DNA of 7,110 nucleotides from Candidatus Cloacimonadota bacterium. GTDB lineage: Bacteria > Muiribacteriota > UBA6191 > JACPRK01. The DNA lies in the NCBI GenBank assembly GCA_021772705.1, contig JAJFLN010000016.1, positions 1 through 7,110 on the forward strand. Direction: 5' to 3'. Under the pieces are notes generated by a model. The model ran no database searches. It was not told where the DNA came from and worked only from the letters and a program-made list of their open reading frames with translations. Both the position numbers and the translations under genes were made by a program. This document shows positions 4,845 through 7,110 of the stretch, piece after piece. The first letter of the stretch is position 1; every line of letters begins with the position of its first letter.

Positions 4845-7110
4845 TGTTCGACCTCGACAGCTTCCCCGCTCCCGAGCGGGATCGCAGCGGCCGTATCCGG
4901 CTCGCCGGACTGGCGGCGCTGACAACAGCCCTGGTCATCGCCCTGGCACTGCTGACCCAAGGCAGGGCCGGGGAGAGCGACGACTACCTGGCCGATCTAG
5001 GAAGCTACCGGTTCGAGCTGCCCGCGGGAACGACTTTCCTCACCGCCCCCCTGATATATTCAGACTCGGATACTCTGCTGGAGTATTTCGGTCCTCGCCT
5101 GCTGGAGGCGGAGGAAGTGGCCAGCTGGGACCCGGTTGCGGGGGAGTGGCGGACCTTCTATCCCCGTCGCCCATCCCCTCTCAGCGGGGACCCGGCCATC
5201 GCCGGCCTCGTCTTCCGGCTCACCTTCGACCGGCCCACTGTCCTGACGATCCGAGGCGCTCCCGCCAGCGAGAGCTGGCAGGCCGCCCTTGGAACGATGG
5301 TGGAGCAGCGATATCTGGGAGCCACCACCACGGAAGAGCTCACCCTCCGGGAGCTGGTCACGGCCCTCGAAGACACGGGCCAGTTCGTCTTCGGGAGAGA
5401 TGAGCTTCGACTCTGGGACAGGAGCCTCCAGGAGTGGACCGCTCTCGATGACGCCTCCCTGGACAGGACCGTCCCTCCCGGCACGACGCTGCAGAGGGAG
5501 ATCGCCGCCGCCGTGGCTGAGGCAGCCTTCGCCGCCGCCTCCGCCTCCACTGCGAGAGGCACCCAGGCGGCACCTCCGGCTCTGGCGCGCCAGCCGGATC
5601 CGGGCTGGGCCGGTGCCCTGGACTCCTCCGGCGCAGCCCTCGATAAGAGCGCCTTCACCGAGAGTTCCGCGCCCCCAGGCACCCCTCCCTTCCCGCTGAC
5701 CGAGTTCCAGTTCCGGCTGGAAGAGGGCAAGCCCGTCGAGGCCATCGCCATCATGGAGGTCCCGGCGGATCTGCAGGCTATGACCGACCTGCCGGCCAGG
5801 CTCCCTGTGAGGATCAAGTACACCGGCGGCACCAATCCGGAGCCCTACATCTATGAGCTGCTGGGTGTCCCCTCCATCCAGATCGGCGGCGCTGGGAATC
5901 ACCAGACGCTCTCGCCGGTTCAATCCGGGGTCAAGCTGGTCGCTGACAGCGATGGCCGGATCTATGGTTGGGGAACGACTGACCTGCCGGCATGGAAAGG
6001 AGAGACACCTTATGGCGTCAAGCCAGCGTCCCTCACAAGCCATCCCGTCACCCTGTTCTTCGGAGAGATGGAACAGAGCCTCACCGACGGCAGATCAAAT
6101 GCGACGGCACAGGGCCCCGTGCTGGACGTCAGCCTCCACGCCGGCACAGAAGCCCGGGCCTTCAAACGCTGGGGCCGAGGCGGTTCCCCCTTGCCCGCGT
6201 CCCGGACCACCCTGGTGGCCGATGACGTGCTCGTCACCGATGGTCTCTGGGTCGAGTACAGCCCCAGCATCGCCAAGACCCTGACCGTTACCAGCCCCCA
6301 GAGCTGGGCAACGAATACCTTGCCGGCGAGCCTCCGGACCACCGACGGAGCTCTGCTCTACGCCATCGACGGTGGGAACATCGACTCCGCCAGCTGGCAG
6401 TTCTCGCTCCCTCCGGTCCAGGTTCCCGTGGCCGGCGTCGATGCCTCCAACCGGACCACGGTCAGCTTTTACACCACAGGAATGGCGGAGCTGCACGCCG
6501 ACTCCGAACTCTCGTTCCAGATCTGGAAGGACGAGGTGAACGTCAGTGTCCACGACGCATCTCGCACCTGGGAGTTCGGGGTCATGCCCACCGTCACGCT
6601 CAAGCGTCGCCAGACCCGAACCGCGGGCCACGCCCTGACTCTGGTTCCGACCCTCTCGTTCCGGCTTCAGCACTTCGCCCGAACCTCGGCTGGGGAGATC
6701 GAAGAGCTGCTGTTCATGGCCCAGCCAAAGCTCCAGATTGACGTCAACTTCACCGAGTTCCTGAAGCCAGCCAAGCTGAAGCCATTCGCCGGTAGCCTCA
6801 AGTCGGCCTGGACAGGCGTCTCGGTCAAGGAGAAGCTGGCCAGCTTCGGGACCGAGAGTCTCACCCAGATCCGGGATGGGCTGAAGAAGGCCTTCGGCAT
6901 CACCACGGGAGAGATACTGCTCGGCTCGGCGGCGGTGTTCAAGATGGCTGACCTGGGAGGCGACGGTTTCAATCGTCTGACCTTCCACATCCGAGGCAGG
7001 TGGCGCTGGGCCTTCGAAGACGGCTCCTTCGCCGAACATCCGGAGATCCTCTACAACGGAGGAGGGGCCTACGAAGACGAGTCGACGAACTCCAAGGGTG
7101 CCACCCCGGA
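4844..7110 (+). CDS. very large cysteine-free exported protein, 3' end outside the window (≥755 aa)
   Basis: The frame stays open from the ATG at 4844 to the window edge. The N-terminus has a basic stretch (RDRSGRIR, 12-19) and a hydrophobic helix (about 20-37), acting as a signal anchor or as a signal peptide cut near GRA (residue 42). Residues about 53-140 resemble a module seen repeatedly in large secreted proteins that starts LPAGWNL: here FELPAGTTFLTAPL (57-70), then SWDPVAGEWRTFYP (94-107), IAGLVFRLTF (119-128) and VLTIRGAP (133-140). A second, more diverged copy appears at about 155-220 with LWDRSLQEWTAL (190-201). An Ala-rich segment (220-248) and a Pro/Ala/Ser linker (to about 284) separate this from a long strand-rich body (from TEFQFRLEEG, 286 onward). 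The last 100 visible residues include a possible helical stretch (about 630-690), then strands again. No cysteine occurs in 755 residues, typical of extracellular structural proteins. No catalytic motif is recognised. The role is unknown; the context suggests it works with the three exported proteins before it. Confidence 0.88.
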   Translation, partial: MFDLDSFPAPERDRSGRIRLAGLAALTTALVIALALLTQGRAGESDDYLADLGSYRFELPAGTTFLTAPLIYSDSDTLLEYFGPRLLEAEEVASWDPVAGEWRTFYPRRPSPLSGDPAIAGLVFRLTFDRPTVLTIRGAPASESWQAALGTMVEQRYLGATTTEELTLRELVTALEDTGQFVFGRDELRLWDRSLQEWTALDDASLDRTVPPGTTLQREIAAAVAEAAFAAASASTARGTQAAPPALARQPDPGWAGALDSSGAALDKSAFTESSAPPGTPPFPLTEFQFRLEEGKPVEAIAIMEVPADLQAMTDLPARLPVRIKYTGGTNPEPYIYELLGVPSIQIGGAGNHQTLSPVQSGVKLVADSDGRIYGWGTTDLPAWKGETPYGVKPASLTSHPVTLFFGEMEQSLTDGRSNATAQGPVLDVSLHAGTEARAFKRWGRGGSPLPASRTTLVADDVLVTDGLWVEYSPSIAKTLTVTSPQSWATNTLPASLRTTDGALLYAIDGGNIDSASWQFSLPPVQVPVAGVDASNRTTVSFYTTGMAELHADSELSFQIWKDEVNVSVHDASRTWEFGVMPTVTLKRRQTRTAGHALTLVPTLSFRLQHFARTSAGEIEELLFMAQPKLQIDVNFTEFLKPAKLKPFAGSLKSAWTGVSVKEKLASFGTESLTQIRDGLKKAFGITTGEILLGSAAVFKMADLGGDGFNRLTFHIRGRWRWAFEDGSFAEHPEILYNGGGAYEDESTNSKGATP
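5501..5695 (+). other. Ala/Pro/Ser-rich linker region within the last gene
   Basis: Codons 220-284 of the last gene encode an alanine-dense run (IAAAVAEAAFAAASAS) followed by a Pro/Ala/Ser/Gly-rich stretch (for example SSAPPGTPPFP). The DNA is correspondingly GCC-rich. It separates the N-terminal paired module from the downstream beta-rich body and is most simply read as a flexible interdomain linker. Confidence 0.6.

Noticed and set aside
5060..6043. Long open frame of 327 codons on the - strand
   Set aside because: It lies entirely within the last + strand gene, has a composition typical of complement-frame translations of GC-rich genes (Gly/Arg/Gln-rich, no recognisable domain), and the + frame has a signal sequence, coupled start and module-like motifs.
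6095..7039. Long open frame of 314 codons on the - strand
   Set aside because: It is antisense to the last + strand gene, without recognisable motifs or a context supporting a gene. Long antisense frames are expected where stop codons are rare.

Overview
This GC-rich bacterial window holds four consecutive genes on the + strand that cover almost all of it and look like one operon. I see no RNA gene, mobile element, CRISPR array or convincing terminator. Every gene product begins with an export signal (signal peptide or signal anchor). The mature proteins are very poor in cysteine and mostly look like beta-rich extracytoplasmic proteins, so the cluster probably encodes components that work outside the cytoplasm. 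The lineage cannot be fixed from this sequence. Perfect or near-perfect Shine-Dalgarno sites and N-terminal signal peptides point to a bacterium of high GC content, but no marker gene is present.

Layout: (1) bases 1-175 are a short leader, possibly with the tail of an upstream gene; (2) 176-2752 is a large exported protein of 858 residues that I do not recognise; (3) 2749-3738 is an exported two-domain protein, with an FMN_bind-like N-terminal domain carrying a possible flavin-attachment motif, followed by a thioredoxin/redoxin-fold domain whose CXXC cysteines are missing; (4) 3735-4844 is a secreted beta-sandwich/Ig-like protein of 369 residues; (5) 4844-7110 is the first 755 residues of a very large cysteine-free exported protein that runs off the end of the window.

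The genes overlap at every junction (ATGA, ATGA, TGATG). Three of the four starts are preceded by recognisable ribosome binding sites, so translation is probably coupled and the products made together. The most interesting part is the second gene, a possible covalently flavinylated carrier fused to a redox-dead redoxin fold and embedded among large exported proteins of unknown function. A structural or redox role for the set is inference only. The domain calls rest on pattern recognition and have not been checked by any database search.
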